NCBI GenBank assembly: GCA_002422725.1
Contig: DITE01000084.1
Location: 5,072 to 39,688 of the forward strand
DNA: 34,617 nucleotides
Origin: Bacteroidales bacterium UBA6192
Lineage (GTDB): Bacteria > Bacteroidota > Bacteroidia > Bacteroidales > F082
Direction of reading: 5' to 3'
In this document: in pieces, positions 9,050-16,172 of the stretch
How positions within the stretch are numbered: position 1 is the stretch's first letter
How the letters are laid out: each line of letters begins with the position of its first letter
The notes under the pieces: model-generated
The model's input: only the letters and a program-made list of their open reading frames with translations
The model's database searches: none
What the model was told of the DNA's origin: nothing
Translations under genes and position numbers: made by a program

Positions 9050-10276
9050 ATGAGCATGCAGGAATCAATTGTTATTATGTGCGGAGGTGGGCCAGCACCG
9101 GGGATCAATACGGTAATCAGTACAGTGGCCAAGGTTTTTCTCAAATCCGGATACCGTGTAATCGGTTTACATGGGGGCTATAAAAGCCTCTTTTCGGAGC
9201 AGCCCGAAATGATCAATTTTGATTTCGCTTTTGCGGATGACATACAGAAACAAGGCGGTTCGGCCCTGCAGATGAGTCGTTACAAACCAAAGGATGCTGA
9301 ATTTTCGACAAAGTTTTTTGTTCGAAACAACGTTAAACTTCTGGTAACTATTGGAGGTGACGACACAGCATCGACTGCAAACAGGATTTCCAAGTTTCTG
9401 GCTGAGAATAACTTCAGTATTCAGAACCTGCATGTTCCCAAAACAATTGACAACGATTTGCCCTTGCCTGAGGGGTCACCTACTTTTGGGTATTATTCTG
9501 CTAAGGATGAGGGGGTAAGAATAGCCCAGACAGTGTATGAAGATGCCCGGACAAGTGGTAACTGGTTTGTGGTTTCGGCAATGGGCCGTGAAGCAGGGCA
9601 TCTGGCCTTCGGCATTGGTGCTGCCTGCCATTTTCCGATGATTGTTATTCCCGAAATGTTTAATAAGGTGGAAGTTACTTTCGACCGCATTACCCGACTT
9701 ATAATTTCGTCGATGGTAAAGCGCAGGCTTCTTGGAATTAAATACGGTGTTGCAGTTGTAAGTGAGGGCGTATTTCATTTTATGACCGACAAGGAAATTG
9801 TGTCTTCCGGTATTAATTTCACCTTTGACGATCATGGGCACCCCGAACTTGGAAATGTGAGTAAGGCACATATTTACAATTTGCTGCTGCAGCATCGGCT
9901 CAAAGAGTTGAATCTGAATATCAAGAGCAGGCCTGTTGAACTGGGTTACGAGCTCAGATGTGTTAAACCAACTGCTTTTGATCTGATGTATTGTGGTTTG
10001 CTTGGTTATGGCGTTAAACAACTGTTTGACGCAGGAATAACCGCTGCAATGGTCACATCGGACCCGGCAGGTCACTGTGCCCCACTCTATCTGAAAGATG
10101 TGGAGGACGAGCATGGCAAGGTAAGGCCAAGGCTGGTTGATATGCAGGGCGAGAAGGTGAAGATGGTGATCGAAAATGGCATGCAATATCTTGTGCAGGA
10201 AGACTATGAAGCTGCAAAAGCATACCTGAATAATCCGGAAGAGTATGATTTTAATCGTATTCTCGGCTGGGATTAA
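9050..10276 (+). CDS. pfp: 6-phosphofructokinase, probably pyrophosphate-dependent
   Basis: 408 residues. It phosphorylates fructose-6-phosphate to the 1,6-bisphosphate. Motifs: CGGGPAPGIN (11-20), GGDD (102-105), PKTIDND (130-136), MGREAGHLA (178-186) and PEMF (201-204). In ATP-dependent enzymes the second motif is GGDGS and the third PGTIDND. Here Asp105 and Lys131 replace the two glycines, the pair of changes known to select pyrophosphate over ATP. That makes a reversible PPi-dependent enzyme likely. The ATG at 9050 is supported by a -7 element at 9025-9032; a second in-frame ATG lies two codons later. A long antisense frame within the gene is a shadow. Family assignment is certain; phosphoryl donor is inferred from residues. 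Confidence 0.93.
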   Translation: MSMQESIVIMCGGGPAPGINTVISTVAKVFLKSGYRVIGLHGGYKSLFSEQPEMINFDFAFADDIQKQGGSALQMSRYKPKDAEFSTKFFVRNNVKLLVTIGGDDTASTANRISKFLAENNFSIQNLHVPKTIDNDLPLPEGSPTFGYYSAKDEGVRIAQTVYEDARTSGNWFVVSAMGREAGHLAFGIGAACHFPMIVIPEMFNKVEVTFDRITRLIISSMVKRRLLGIKYGVAVVSEGVFHFMTDKEIVSSGINFTFDDHGHPELGNVSKAHIYNLLLQHRLKELNLNIKSRPVELGYELRCVKPTAFDLMYCGLLGYGVKQLFDAGITAAMVTSDPAGHCAPLYLKDVEDEHGKVRPRLVDMQGEKVKMVIENGMQYLVQEDYEAAKAYLNNPEEYDFNRILGWD

Positions 10277-10314
10277 CAAGGGTTAATCATACATCACAAA
10301 TCGCATATCGTAAT

Positions 10315-10368
10315 TCATCGATCGTCAATACAATATGGTATTCATTAATTTTTGATTTTTGAAGTGGC
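10315..10368 (+). repeat. Dispersed repeat block B, copy 1
   Basis: TCATCGATCGTCAATA (10315-10330), a 10-base spacer, then a 28-base segment (10341-10368) ending GAAGTGGC. The same 16-mer is found exactly at 28599-28614, followed after 8 bases by a 28-base segment with 3 mismatches (28623-28650). It is non-coding and lies just after the phosphofructokinase gene. The two copies sit on opposite sides of repeat block A at their respective loci. Confidence 0.7.
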
Positions 10369-10378
10369 TTTTGGTGAC

Positions 10379-10424
10379 GGTGGTTTTGACTGGTTAATGG
10401 TGGTTTCGGCTACGCTCAACCACC
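10379..10424 (+). repeat. Dispersed REP-like repeat block A, copy 1
   Basis: 46 bases beginning GGTGGTTTTGACTGG and ending CGCTCAACCACC. The last 26 bases form an imperfect palindrome with GGTGGTT and AACCACC arms around a CGGCTACG centre. It matches 28477-28522 at 42 of 46 positions. The form resembles short REP-type extragenic palindromes; no REP-associated transposase gene is in the window. Confidence 0.75.
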
Positions 10425-10472
10425 ATTTTAGTGATTCATTTCATGCGATTCGTTCTGAAAATCAGTTAATCC

Positions 10473-10506
10473 GGTGGTTGAGCGTAGATTCGTAGCCGGA
10501 ACCACC
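10473..10506 (-). repeat. Inverted partial copy of REP-like block A
   Basis: Starts GGTGGTTGAGCGTAG and ends CCGGAACCACC on the plus strand, so it is the reverse complement of the palindromic 3' half of block A (10399-10424), with 8 extra bases in the middle that look like a small duplication around CGTAG. The two copies are 48 bases apart and could fold together into a long hairpin. Confidence 0.65.
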
Positions 10507-10550
10507 AAGGAATTGTACCCTGTGTTTTCAAATGTCAAAAATTTTGAATA

Positions 10551-10584
10551 AAAAAACCCCGCAACAGGTTCGTTGCGGGATTTT
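10551..10584 (-). terminator. Intrinsic terminator for the small-protein cassette
   Basis: An 8-bp GC-rich stem (CCCGCAAC at 10558-10565 with GTTGCGGG at 10572-10579) and a 6-base loop. Read on the minus strand it is followed by a run of T (A at 10551-10556 on the plus strand). It lies 43 bases past the stop of the 60-residue gene. It may also work weakly on the plus strand for the phosphofructokinase transcript. Confidence 0.8.
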
Positions 10585-10626
10585 CTGATTGGCGGGCTGC
10601 AAAATGCATTCGGGTGTGAATGCGGA

Positions 10627-10809
10627 TTAAAGGAAAAAGGATCGCTTGTTAATGATTGAATAAAGCCGTAAGGATTGTGTAGTGATTGGTTCAAAAAAGT
10701 AAACTTTTGTACCATTCAGGAATACTTTTGCATGAATGTCTTTCACGCTCTTCTCGGTAAGCCCGAATTCCCGGATTTCCTGCATGGTGTAAACTTCATT
10801 AATTTTCAT
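10627..10809 (-). CDS. Small protein of 60 residues, unknown, second gene of a two-gene cassette
   Basis: Starts at an ATG 22 bases after the stop of the zinc-ribbon gene and is followed by a strong terminator in the same direction, which supports it as a real gene. Residues 7-25 (YTMQEIREFGLTEKSVKDI) have the spacing of a minimal helix-turn-helix, with an aromatic residue, an acidic helix, a break at G/L-T and a second helix. AKVFLNGTKVYFFEP after it could be a wing-like hairpin. That would fit an excisionase- or MerR-like DNA-binding fold, but the protein is short and the similarity is only by eye. I do not recognise a named family. No Shine-Dalgarno sequence precedes the start. Confidence 0.6.
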   Translation of the reverse strand: MKINEVYTMQEIREFGLTEKSVKDIHAKVFLNGTKVYFFEPITTQSLRLYSIINKRSFFL

Positions 10810-10831
10810 ATATATTGGTGGATTGGTGGGT

Positions 10832-10978
10832 TTATTTCATCTTGATTAAATGGCCGTCTTTTGTGCAGATCGGACAATATGAATTTCTAATAATGGAAAT
10901 ATACCCGCAACGATCACATTTGAAATACTTGTGGTATTTTGGTTGCTTGGTTGAGGGATATAACTTAATTCCAAACAT
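10832..10978 (-). CDS. Zinc-ribbon micro-protein of 48 residues
   Basis: From the ATG at 10978 to the TAA at 10832. The sequence carries CDRC (residues 21-24) and CPIC (35-38), two CxxC knuckles 10 residues apart, the layout of a small zinc ribbon or rubredoxin-like knuckle. It is rich in Lys and Tyr and has no signal peptide, so it is cytoplasmic. An in-frame GTG at 11002 would give a 56-residue form (eight extra residues, MKKQKESH); it sits nearer to the promoter at 11021-11049, so either start is possible. It leads the two-gene unit ending at the terminator at 10551-10584. The frame is clearly coding, because cysteine pairs of this form are very unlikely by chance. Function unknown; small ribbons of this type may bind nucleic acid or a partner protein. 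Confidence 0.72.
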   Translation of the reverse strand: MFGIKLYPSTKQPKYHKYFKCDRCGYISIIRNSYCPICTKDGHLIKMK

Positions 10979-11020
10979 GTGTGATTCTTTTTGTTTTTTC
11001 ACTATATTCAATCATCATGC

Positions 11021-11049
11021 CAAAACTACCCATGATATTTAACTTTCAA
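11021..11049 (-). promoter_or_regulatory. Full consensus Bacteroidetes promoter for the zinc-ribbon cassette
   Basis: On the minus strand: TTG (11049-11047), an 18-base spacer, then TAGTTTTG (11028-11021). This matches the TTG-N17-23-TAnnTTTG consensus. It lies 18 bases before the GTG at 11002 and 42 bases before the ATG at 10978. Confidence 0.6.
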
Positions 11050-11188
11050 TAAGGCAGTTTATTAAAAAATCCGGATCGTTCATTTTTTAGTTTTTATGAT
11101 CATCTTTGAACCATTTATTCTATACGAAAATGGATAGTGATTACGAAATCGTAACGAATGATGAACTCTTTCAGTCAGTCTTTTTGGT

Positions 11189-11196
11189 TATTTTTG
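11189..11196 (+). promoter_or_regulatory. Bacteroidetes -7 element upstream of deoC
   Basis: TATTTTTG matches TAnnTTTG and ends 13 bases before the deoC ATG at 11210. No TTG at the -33 distance. Confidence 0.45.
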
Positions 11197-11209
11197 CAAA
11201 AACACTATT

Positions 11210-12049
11210 ATGGAATTCAAGGCTTACTACGAAACCAGCGAAAGTCTCCGGCAGCGGGTTGATGAGATCATTCAACAGCCACTTGACGAGCTTGAGCTAA
11301 ATCAGATTTACCGGCAAATATTTAGCTTTTTGGATCTGACAACACTGGAAGGGTCGGATAATCCTGACCGAATAGATTCACTTTGTGATCTGGCGCTGGA
11401 CTACAAACATAAGGCCCCTGGCATTGGGGTAGCTGCAGTTTGTCTCTATATGCCGTTTGTAAAGCAGGCAAAAAAGCGACTTACAAACAGCGGAACGACT
11501 ATTGCAACTGTAGCCTGTGGCTTCCCGTCGGGCCAGCTTCCTCTTGATTTAAAGTTGAATGAAGTCAGGTATGCACTGGATCAGGGTGCCGATGAGATTG
11601 ATATGGTTATTTCGCGTGGAACAATGCTTGGTGGCGAATTTCAACAGGTGTTCGACGAAATACATGCAGTGAAAGCGATTTGTGGCAAGTCGCATTTGAA
11701 AGTGATTCTTGAAACCGGAGAACTCAGCCAACCCCATCTGATCAGAAAGGCCTCCGAACTGGCGTTGCTGGCCGGAGCTGATTTTTTGAAAACATCCACC
11801 GGAAAGACGAGCCCGGCTGCAACACCTGAGGCTGCTATGATTATGCTCGATACGATTGCCGAGTATTATCAGATTACCAGACGCAAAGTTGGATTTAAGC
11901 CTGCCGGAGGAATTGCTGAGCCTGCCGATGCCCTGATTTATTTCAGACTTGTCAAAGCTTTGTGTGGTGAATCGTGGCTGAACCCCGAACTGTTCCGCAT
12001 TGGAGCATCCCGTCTGGCAGTTAAACTTAAAGACTTGCTATTAAAGTAG
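11210..12049 (+). CDS. deoC: Deoxyribose-phosphate aldolase
   Basis: 279 residues, within the range of the long bacterial forms. It splits 2-deoxyribose-5-phosphate into acetaldehyde and glyceraldehyde-3-phosphate in deoxynucleoside catabolism. Lys194 in DFLKTSTGK is the Schiff-base lysine, Lys230 in VGFKPAGGI is the second active-site lysine, and Asp42 in FLDLTTLE and the ADEIDMVI stretch (127-134) complete the class I TIM-barrel site. The start at the ATG at 11210 fits the -7 element just upstream. No nucleoside phosphorylase or phosphopentomutase gene is adjacent, so it is not in a classical deo operon. It stands alone on the plus strand, divergent from the zinc-ribbon cassette. Confidence 0.95.
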   Translation: MEFKAYYETSESLRQRVDEIIQQPLDELELNQIYRQIFSFLDLTTLEGSDNPDRIDSLCDLALDYKHKAPGIGVAAVCLYMPFVKQAKKRLTNSGTTIATVACGFPSGQLPLDLKLNEVRYALDQGADEIDMVISRGTMLGGEFQQVFDEIHAVKAICGKSHLKVILETGELSQPHLIRKASELALLAGADFLKTSTGKTSPAATPEAAMIMLDTIAEYYQITRRKVGFKPAGGIAEPADALIYFRLVKALCGESWLNPELFRIGASRLAVKLKDLLLK

Positions 12050-12099
12050 GATCAACGCACTTTATTTCCTGAACAAATAGGGGCATAAGTCTTATTTGT

Positions 12100-12107
12100 T
12101 ATTTTTG
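12100..12107 (+). promoter_or_regulatory. Bacteroidetes -7 element upstream of the thioredoxin-like gene
   Basis: TATTTTTG matches TAnnTTTG, 28 bases before the ATG at 12136. A -33 TTG is not seen at the right distance. Confidence 0.45.
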
Positions 12108-12135
12108 TCGCAAACAACATTCACTCAATTTCAAC

Positions 12136-12921
12136 ATGACAAAGCATATTTATCTGATAGTTATTATCTTATGTTTCGGATTGCAATTACAATCGCAAAC
12201 TTTGCTGGAAGTAGCCGTTGATTTTCATGTAAAAACAATCGATGGCGAAACCATTGAGTTGTTTAAAAAACTAGATGAAGGTAAAATTGTTGTGATCGAT
12301 TTCTTTTCAACAAGCTGTGGCCCATGCCAGACTTATGCGCCCGATTTTCAGGCATCATATGAATACTTTGGTTCAAATTCGGGAAATACTTTCTTTGTAG
12401 GTATTAATTATAACGATGATAACCAATCGGTTATTTTTTTTGATAGCATTTTCGGGCTCACTTATCCCTCTGTTAGCGGAACTCAGGGAGGTGGCAACCT
12501 GGTTTTTGAGTCGTTTCAGGTGCAGTCGTGGCCTACTGTCGTTGTGATCATGCCCGATCGCTCAATTGTTGAACAGCAAGTGTGGCCGCCTTCCGAAGTG
12601 AATATTGTTGCTGCAGTTGAAATGGCCGGTGGAAATCCGGTAGGGGTTGTTCATAACCAGCAGAATAGTTCGAATCAGTTTATCATGTTCCCTAACCCAG
12701 GTAGTGGGGAAGTCAGCATTCAAGCTGTTGGGCAGACTGTGTTTACTGAAATCCAAATTTCGGACATCAGTGGCAAAGTAATACTGTTCAGGTCTGATAT
12801 CGAATTCTTTCAATCAGAAGCCCTTGTTTTCAGGGTGCAAATGCAGAAAGCTGGCATGTATATTGTAAGTGTTATGGATCAGGAAGGCAAACGCATCAAT
12901 CAAAAACTGATGGTGCATTAG
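12136..12921 (+). CDS. Secreted thioredoxin-fold protein with T9SS sorting domain
   Basis: 261 residues. Signal peptide 1-21 (ends LQLQSQ). A TlpA/AhpC-TSA-type thioredoxin domain spans about 28-165, with the redox motif CGPC at 61-64 after VVIDFFSTS and the cis-proline loop at WPT (132-134). A type IX sorting domain starts at FPNPGSGE (185-192). Both active-site cysteines are present, so it could act as a thiol oxidoreductase, or carry out disulfide exchange, outside the cell or on its surface rather than in the periplasm. TlpA-like proteins usually end after the thioredoxin domain; the sorting domain is what redirects this one. The lipoprotein gene follows after 35 bases and may be co-transcribed. 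Confidence 0.85.
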   Translation: MTKHIYLIVIILCFGLQLQSQTLLEVAVDFHVKTIDGETIELFKKLDEGKIVVIDFFSTSCGPCQTYAPDFQASYEYFGSNSGNTFFVGINYNDDNQSVIFFDSIFGLTYPSVSGTQGGGNLVFESFQVQSWPTVVVIMPDRSIVEQQVWPPSEVNIVAAVEMAGGNPVGVVHNQQNSSNQFIMFPNPGSGEVSIQAVGQTVFTEIQISDISGKVILFRSDIEFFQSEALVFRVQMQKAGMYIVSVMDQEGKRINQKLMVH

Positions 12922-12956
12922 TCAAGATTTGCTTACAAACTTAATCTGGTTATCCC

Positions 12957-13370
12957 ATGAAAACTAATTTTAAACTTTTCGTTCTGATGTTGTCGGTTGT
13001 CGTTTTCACAATGAGTGGCTGTGCACTTGACGAGGAAATTGATATCCCGGGTGGCAATGATGATGCTATTACAAAGTATCTTGGCAATTGGAGTGTTACT
13101 GACAATGGTATGAAACTAAACTATGAAGTAACTTTCGAGCGTGATCAGACCAATTCTTCAATGGTTATCATTAGAAATTTTGCCGGGTCGGGTAGTAGTG
13201 CCAAAGGCCTAGTTGTAAGCAATTCTGTCATAGTTGAAGAACAAGTTACAGGAAATAACTGGATTGTTTCGGGCACTGGAACCTACAAAAACAATAGTCG
13301 AATGGACTTTCAGTATACACTCACTATTGGTGGGCAAAGCGAAGTTCGTCAGGCCATATTTACCCGATAA
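12957..13370 (+). CDS. Small lipoprotein, unknown function
   Basis: 137 residues. The N-terminus MKTNFKLFVLMLSVVVFTMSGC has a hydrophobic segment and a lipobox (MSGC, Cys22), so it is exported and lipidated. The acidic stretch after the cysteine (DEEID) resembles the lipoprotein export signal described for surface lipoproteins in Bacteroidetes, which hints at surface exposure. The rest (about 40-137) is predicted beta-strand rich, with a lipocalin-like character (YLGNWSVTDNG, FERDQTN, GTGTYKNNSRMDFQYTL); I cannot name a family. The stop codon directly abuts the stop of the convergent DUF4296 gene, with no bases between. Confidence 0.7.
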   Translation: MKTNFKLFVLMLSVVVFTMSGCALDEEIDIPGGNDDAITKYLGNWSVTDNGMKLNYEVTFERDQTNSSMVIIRNFAGSGSSAKGLVVSNSVIVEEQVTGNNWIVSGTGTYKNNSRMDFQYTLTIGGQSEVRQAIFTR

Positions 13371-13799
13371 TTATTCTGATTCCGGTTCCGGAAGTTTAGG
13401 TTCCGGTTTGGATACTTCATCCCTGATGGAGTTCAATTGAACCATTACACTATCATATATTTTCTCCATTAATTCCGGGTTCTGGTTATACCAGTTTAGG
13501 TTTTCCTCAATTATTTGACGGGTTATGCCATGCTTTTCGAAAATTAGTGAAAAAACAGGTTCCTTGAATCCGGTGAGGGTAACGCCTTTATTTCGCTTGT
13601 AGTTCAGGCTTGCTTCAGCCAGGCTGATGTCGGTGATGATTTGAACCATTTGATTCTCAGCAAGCATGATTTCCGGCTTCGGCGTCTTAATGGTGTCGTT
13701 GCGTTTGCACGATATTGACAGGCTGACTATTGCGACCAGCAAGAAACCTATGATCAGCTTCAGGTTCGGGACAAGTAAATATTTGGTATGATACTTCAC
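13371..13799 (-). CDS. DUF4296 family lipoprotein
   Basis: 142 residues. A membrane segment at about 14-30 ends in the lipobox SISC (Cys31). The following region (MVQIITDISLAEASLNY...) matches the DUF4296 pattern found in Bacteroidetes: a short helical lipoprotein with a conserved ILxDI/LAEA core and a Y-x-S-x-x-Y/MEKIYDSV tail. Function unknown; the protein probably sits at the inner leaflet of the outer membrane or on the surface. It starts 10 bases after the recQ stop on the same strand, so it is likely the second gene of a recQ unit. The C-terminus is a proline/glutamate tail (KPEPKLPEPESE). Confidence 0.75.
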   Translation of the reverse strand: MKYHTKYLLVPNLKLIIGFLLVAIVSLSISCKRNDTIKTPKPEIMLAENQMVQIITDISLAEASLNYKRNKGVTLTGFKEPVFSLIFEKHGITRQIIEENLNWYNQNPELMEKIYDSVMVQLNSIRDEVSKPEPKLPEPESE

Positions 13800-13809
13800 T
13801 TAAAATGTG

Positions 13810-16014
13810 TCAATTACCGATTTCTGACATAAACTTGATACGCATCAGCCTGATTTCTTCCTCGGTGAATTCTGATTCGCCCAGCTCAAGGAGAGCTTTT
13901 TCAATTGAATCGGATTCTGCTTCATGAAAATAGTCATAAATCTCTTCCTGATGATACTCATCCACATAGTCATTGATATAATAGCTGATGTCGATTTTGG
14001 TTCCACTGGCAACAATACTCTCAATTTCGTTCAGCAACTCATCCATCGAAAGGTTTTTGGCATAGGCAATATCTTCGAGCGGAAGTTTACGGTCGATGTT
14101 TTGAATGATATATACTTTAAGCCCCGATTTATTCACCACTGACTTAACGACCATGTCGTTGGGTCTGATTATTTCATTTTCTTCAACATATTGTCTGATG
14201 AGCTTTAAAAACGGGTCTCCGTATTTTTGTGCTTTCCCGGTTCCAACACCTACAATTTGAGTAAGTTCCTCGTTTGTTATGGGATATTGAATAGCCATGT
14301 CTTCAAGAGAAGGATCCTGAAAGATGACAAAAGGTGGCAGATTTTCTTTTTTCGAAATGGCTTTTCTTAAATCTTTCAGCATGCTGAACAGGGTGGTATC
14401 TGTTCCGCTGCCTTTTGGCCCGGAAGCTTTTGCTGCTTCGAAGTCTTCATCATCAGGGTTTTCGTAATCGTGATCCTTGGCCAACATGATGGTATAGGGC
14501 TTCTTCAGAAAATCCTTGCCTTCGCGTGTAACTTTCAGGATGCCATAATTTTCGATGTCTTTTGCCAGCAATTTGGTAATCAAAGCCTGACGAATAACAG
14601 CGTGCCAATATCGTTCGTCTTCATCTTCACCAGCACCAAAAAACTCATTCTTATCGTGTTTGGCCGCCTTGATTTCGCCCGATTTTTTACCCGCAAGAAG
14701 TTCACTGATGTGCTTTGCCTTGAACAGTTGCTTGACACTCAGAACAGATTCCAGCACAAGTTTAATATCTTCCTGGCCATCGAATTTTACCTTGGGATTG
14801 AGGCAGTTGTCGCAGGATCCGCAATTCTCTTTTTCAAAAGACTCGCCAAAATAATGAAGTAGTAAACGGTGACGGCATACGGACGATTCGGCATAAGTTA
14901 CTGTTTCGTTCAGCAGTTCCTTGGCAATTTCCTGTTCAGCAACAGGTTTGTCCTTATTAAATTTGTCGAGTTTCTGAATGTCATCGTAACTATAGAATGC
15001 TACACAATTTCCCTCACCATCATCACGTCCGGCACGTCCGGTTTCCTGATAATAGCCTTCGATGCTTTTCGGAATATCATGGTGGATAACAAACCGGATA
15101 TCAGGCTTATCGATTCCCATGCCAAATGCTATGGTGGCAACAATCACCTCAACCTCTTCCATTAGAAAGTTGTCCTGATTCAGGCGGCGTGTTGCACCAT
15201 CGAGCCCGGCATGATAAGGCAAGGCTCTGATGCCATTAACAACCAATGAATCAGCAAGTTCTTCAACTTTCTTTCGGCTAAGGCAATAGATAATGCCAGA
15301 TTTTCCCGTGTTATTTTTAATGTATTTGATAATGTCTTTAACAACATCTTTTGTTTTGGATCTTACCTCGTAATACAAGTTAGGTCTGTCGAAGGATGAT
15401 TTGAAAACCCGGGCATTTGGTATTTCCAGGTTTTTTTGAATATCCTGTTGAACTTTAACTGTAGCTGTTGCGGTGAGTGCGATAACCGGTAAGTTTTTGC
15501 CAACAGCATTGATTATCGGACGCAATCTTCGGTACTCGGGTCTGAAATCGTGTCCCCATTCTGAAATACAATGGGCCTCGTCAATAGCAAAAAATGAAAT
15601 GGTAAGTTCCCTGAGAAAATCAACATTTTCGTCTTTGGTAAGCGATTCGGGTGCCACGTAAAGCAATTTGGTTTTGCCAGAGACAAGATCAGCCTTTACC
15701 TGAGTAATTTCTGCTTTTGAGAGCGATGAGTTCAGCACATGCGCAATGCCGGTTTCGGTTCCGAAGTTGCGGATCGAATCCACCTGATTCTTCATTAATG
15801 CAATCAAAGGCGAAACAACAATGGCTGTTCCTTCACTCATTAAGGCAGGCAATTGATAACAAAGCGACTTGCCGCCACCGGTTGGCATAACGACAAAGGT
15901 GTCGTTTCCATCAAGTATACTTGTTATGATCGCTTCCTGATTGCCTTTGAAATGATCAAAGCCAAAAATCTTTTTCAATAACTCATGCAGACCGTATTCA
16001 TCCTTTTTTGCCAT
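13810..16014 (-). CDS. recQ: ATP-dependent DNA helicase RecQ
   Basis: 734 residues, the full RecQ layout. Superfamily 2 helicase core with Walker A PTGGGKS (44-50), DEAH (145-148), the aromatic-rich loop SEWGHDFRPEY (151-161), and motif VI QETGRAGR (323-330). A zinc-binding subdomain has cysteines 380, 398, 401 and 404. The winged-helix RQC region follows, then an HRDC domain at about 548-625, then a C-terminal extension of about 110 acidic residues typical of Bacteroidetes RecQ. It unwinds DNA 3' to 5' in recombination and stalled-fork repair. The start at 16014 follows GGGAGG by a few bases, an uncommon Shine-Dalgarno-like match for this phylum. A full promoter is placed at 16124-16152, giving a leader of about 100 bases. 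Confidence 0.96.
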   Translation of the reverse strand: MAKKDEYGLHELLKKIFGFDHFKGNQEAIITSILDGNDTFVVMPTGGGKSLCYQLPALMSEGTAIVVSPLIALMKNQVDSIRNFGTETGIAHVLNSSLSKAEITQVKADLVSGKTKLLYVAPESLTKDENVDFLRELTISFFAIDEAHCISEWGHDFRPEYRRLRPIINAVGKNLPVIALTATATVKVQQDIQKNLEIPNARVFKSSFDRPNLYYEVRSKTKDVVKDIIKYIKNNTGKSGIIYCLSRKKVEELADSLVVNGIRALPYHAGLDGATRRLNQDNFLMEEVEVIVATIAFGMGIDKPDIRFVIHHDIPKSIEGYYQETGRAGRDDGEGNCVAFYSYDDIQKLDKFNKDKPVAEQEIAKELLNETVTYAESSVCRHRLLLHYFGESFEKENCGSCDNCLNPKVKFDGQEDIKLVLESVLSVKQLFKAKHISELLAGKKSGEIKAAKHDKNEFFGAGEDEDERYWHAVIRQALITKLLAKDIENYGILKVTREGKDFLKKPYTIMLAKDHDYENPDDEDFEAAKASGPKGSGTDTTLFSMLKDLRKAISKKENLPPFVIFQDPSLEDMAIQYPITNEELTQIVGVGTGKAQKYGDPFLKLIRQYVEENEIIRPNDMVVKSVVNKSGLKVYIIQNIDRKLPLEDIAYAKNLSMDELLNEIESIVASGTKIDISYYINDYVDEYHQEEIYDYFHEAESDSIEKALLELGESEFTEEEIRLMRIKFMSEIGN

Positions 16015-16039
16015 TCATCCCTCCCAGTCGTTATTTTGA

Positions 16040-16047
16040 TATATTTG
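16040..16047 (+). promoter_or_regulatory. Possible -7 element for kdsD
   Basis: TATATTTG matches TAnnTTTG on the plus strand, 125 bases before the kdsD start and inside the region transcribed from the recQ promoter. It has no -33 TTG, so it is a weaker candidate. Confidence 0.25.
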
Positions 16048-16092
16048 CAACCATGTTATGGTTTTGTCGTCTATAAACGTAATTATTAACTT

Positions 16093-16135
16093 TTATTATA
16101 TCTGACTTTTTTCGTCAGTATTACAAATATAATAA
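16093..16135. promoter_or_regulatory. Nested inverted repeat in the recQ-kdsD intergenic region
   Basis: TTATTATAT (16093-16101) pairs with ATATAATAA (16127-16135), and inside them CTGAC (16102-16106) pairs with GTCAG (16114-16118) around TTTTTTC. An 8-base bulge breaks the right arm. The outer right arm overlaps the -7 box of the recQ promoter, so it could be an operator or a leader structure, but this is inference. Confidence 0.3.
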
Positions 16136-16152
16136 CTAATCATAGTTTACAA
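16124..16152 (-). promoter_or_regulatory. Full consensus Bacteroidetes promoter for recQ
   Basis: Minus strand: TTG (16152-16150), 18 bases, TATATTTG (16131-16124), matching TTG-N17-23-TAnnTTTG. Predicted transcription starts about 100 bases before the recQ start codon and reads through the possible kdsD -7 element. Confidence 0.5.
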
Positions 16153-16172
16153 GCAACATTTTTCGTAAAAAA

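Noticed and set aside
9476..10279. 267-residue minus-strand frame inside the phosphofructokinase gene
   Set aside because: The plus-strand frame holds every family motif. The antisense product is Cys/His-rich nonsense without a start context.
10815..11042. 75-residue plus-strand frame opposite the zinc-ribbon gene
   Set aside because: The minus-strand frame has the cysteine pairs, promoter and terminator. The plus-strand frame has no features of its own.
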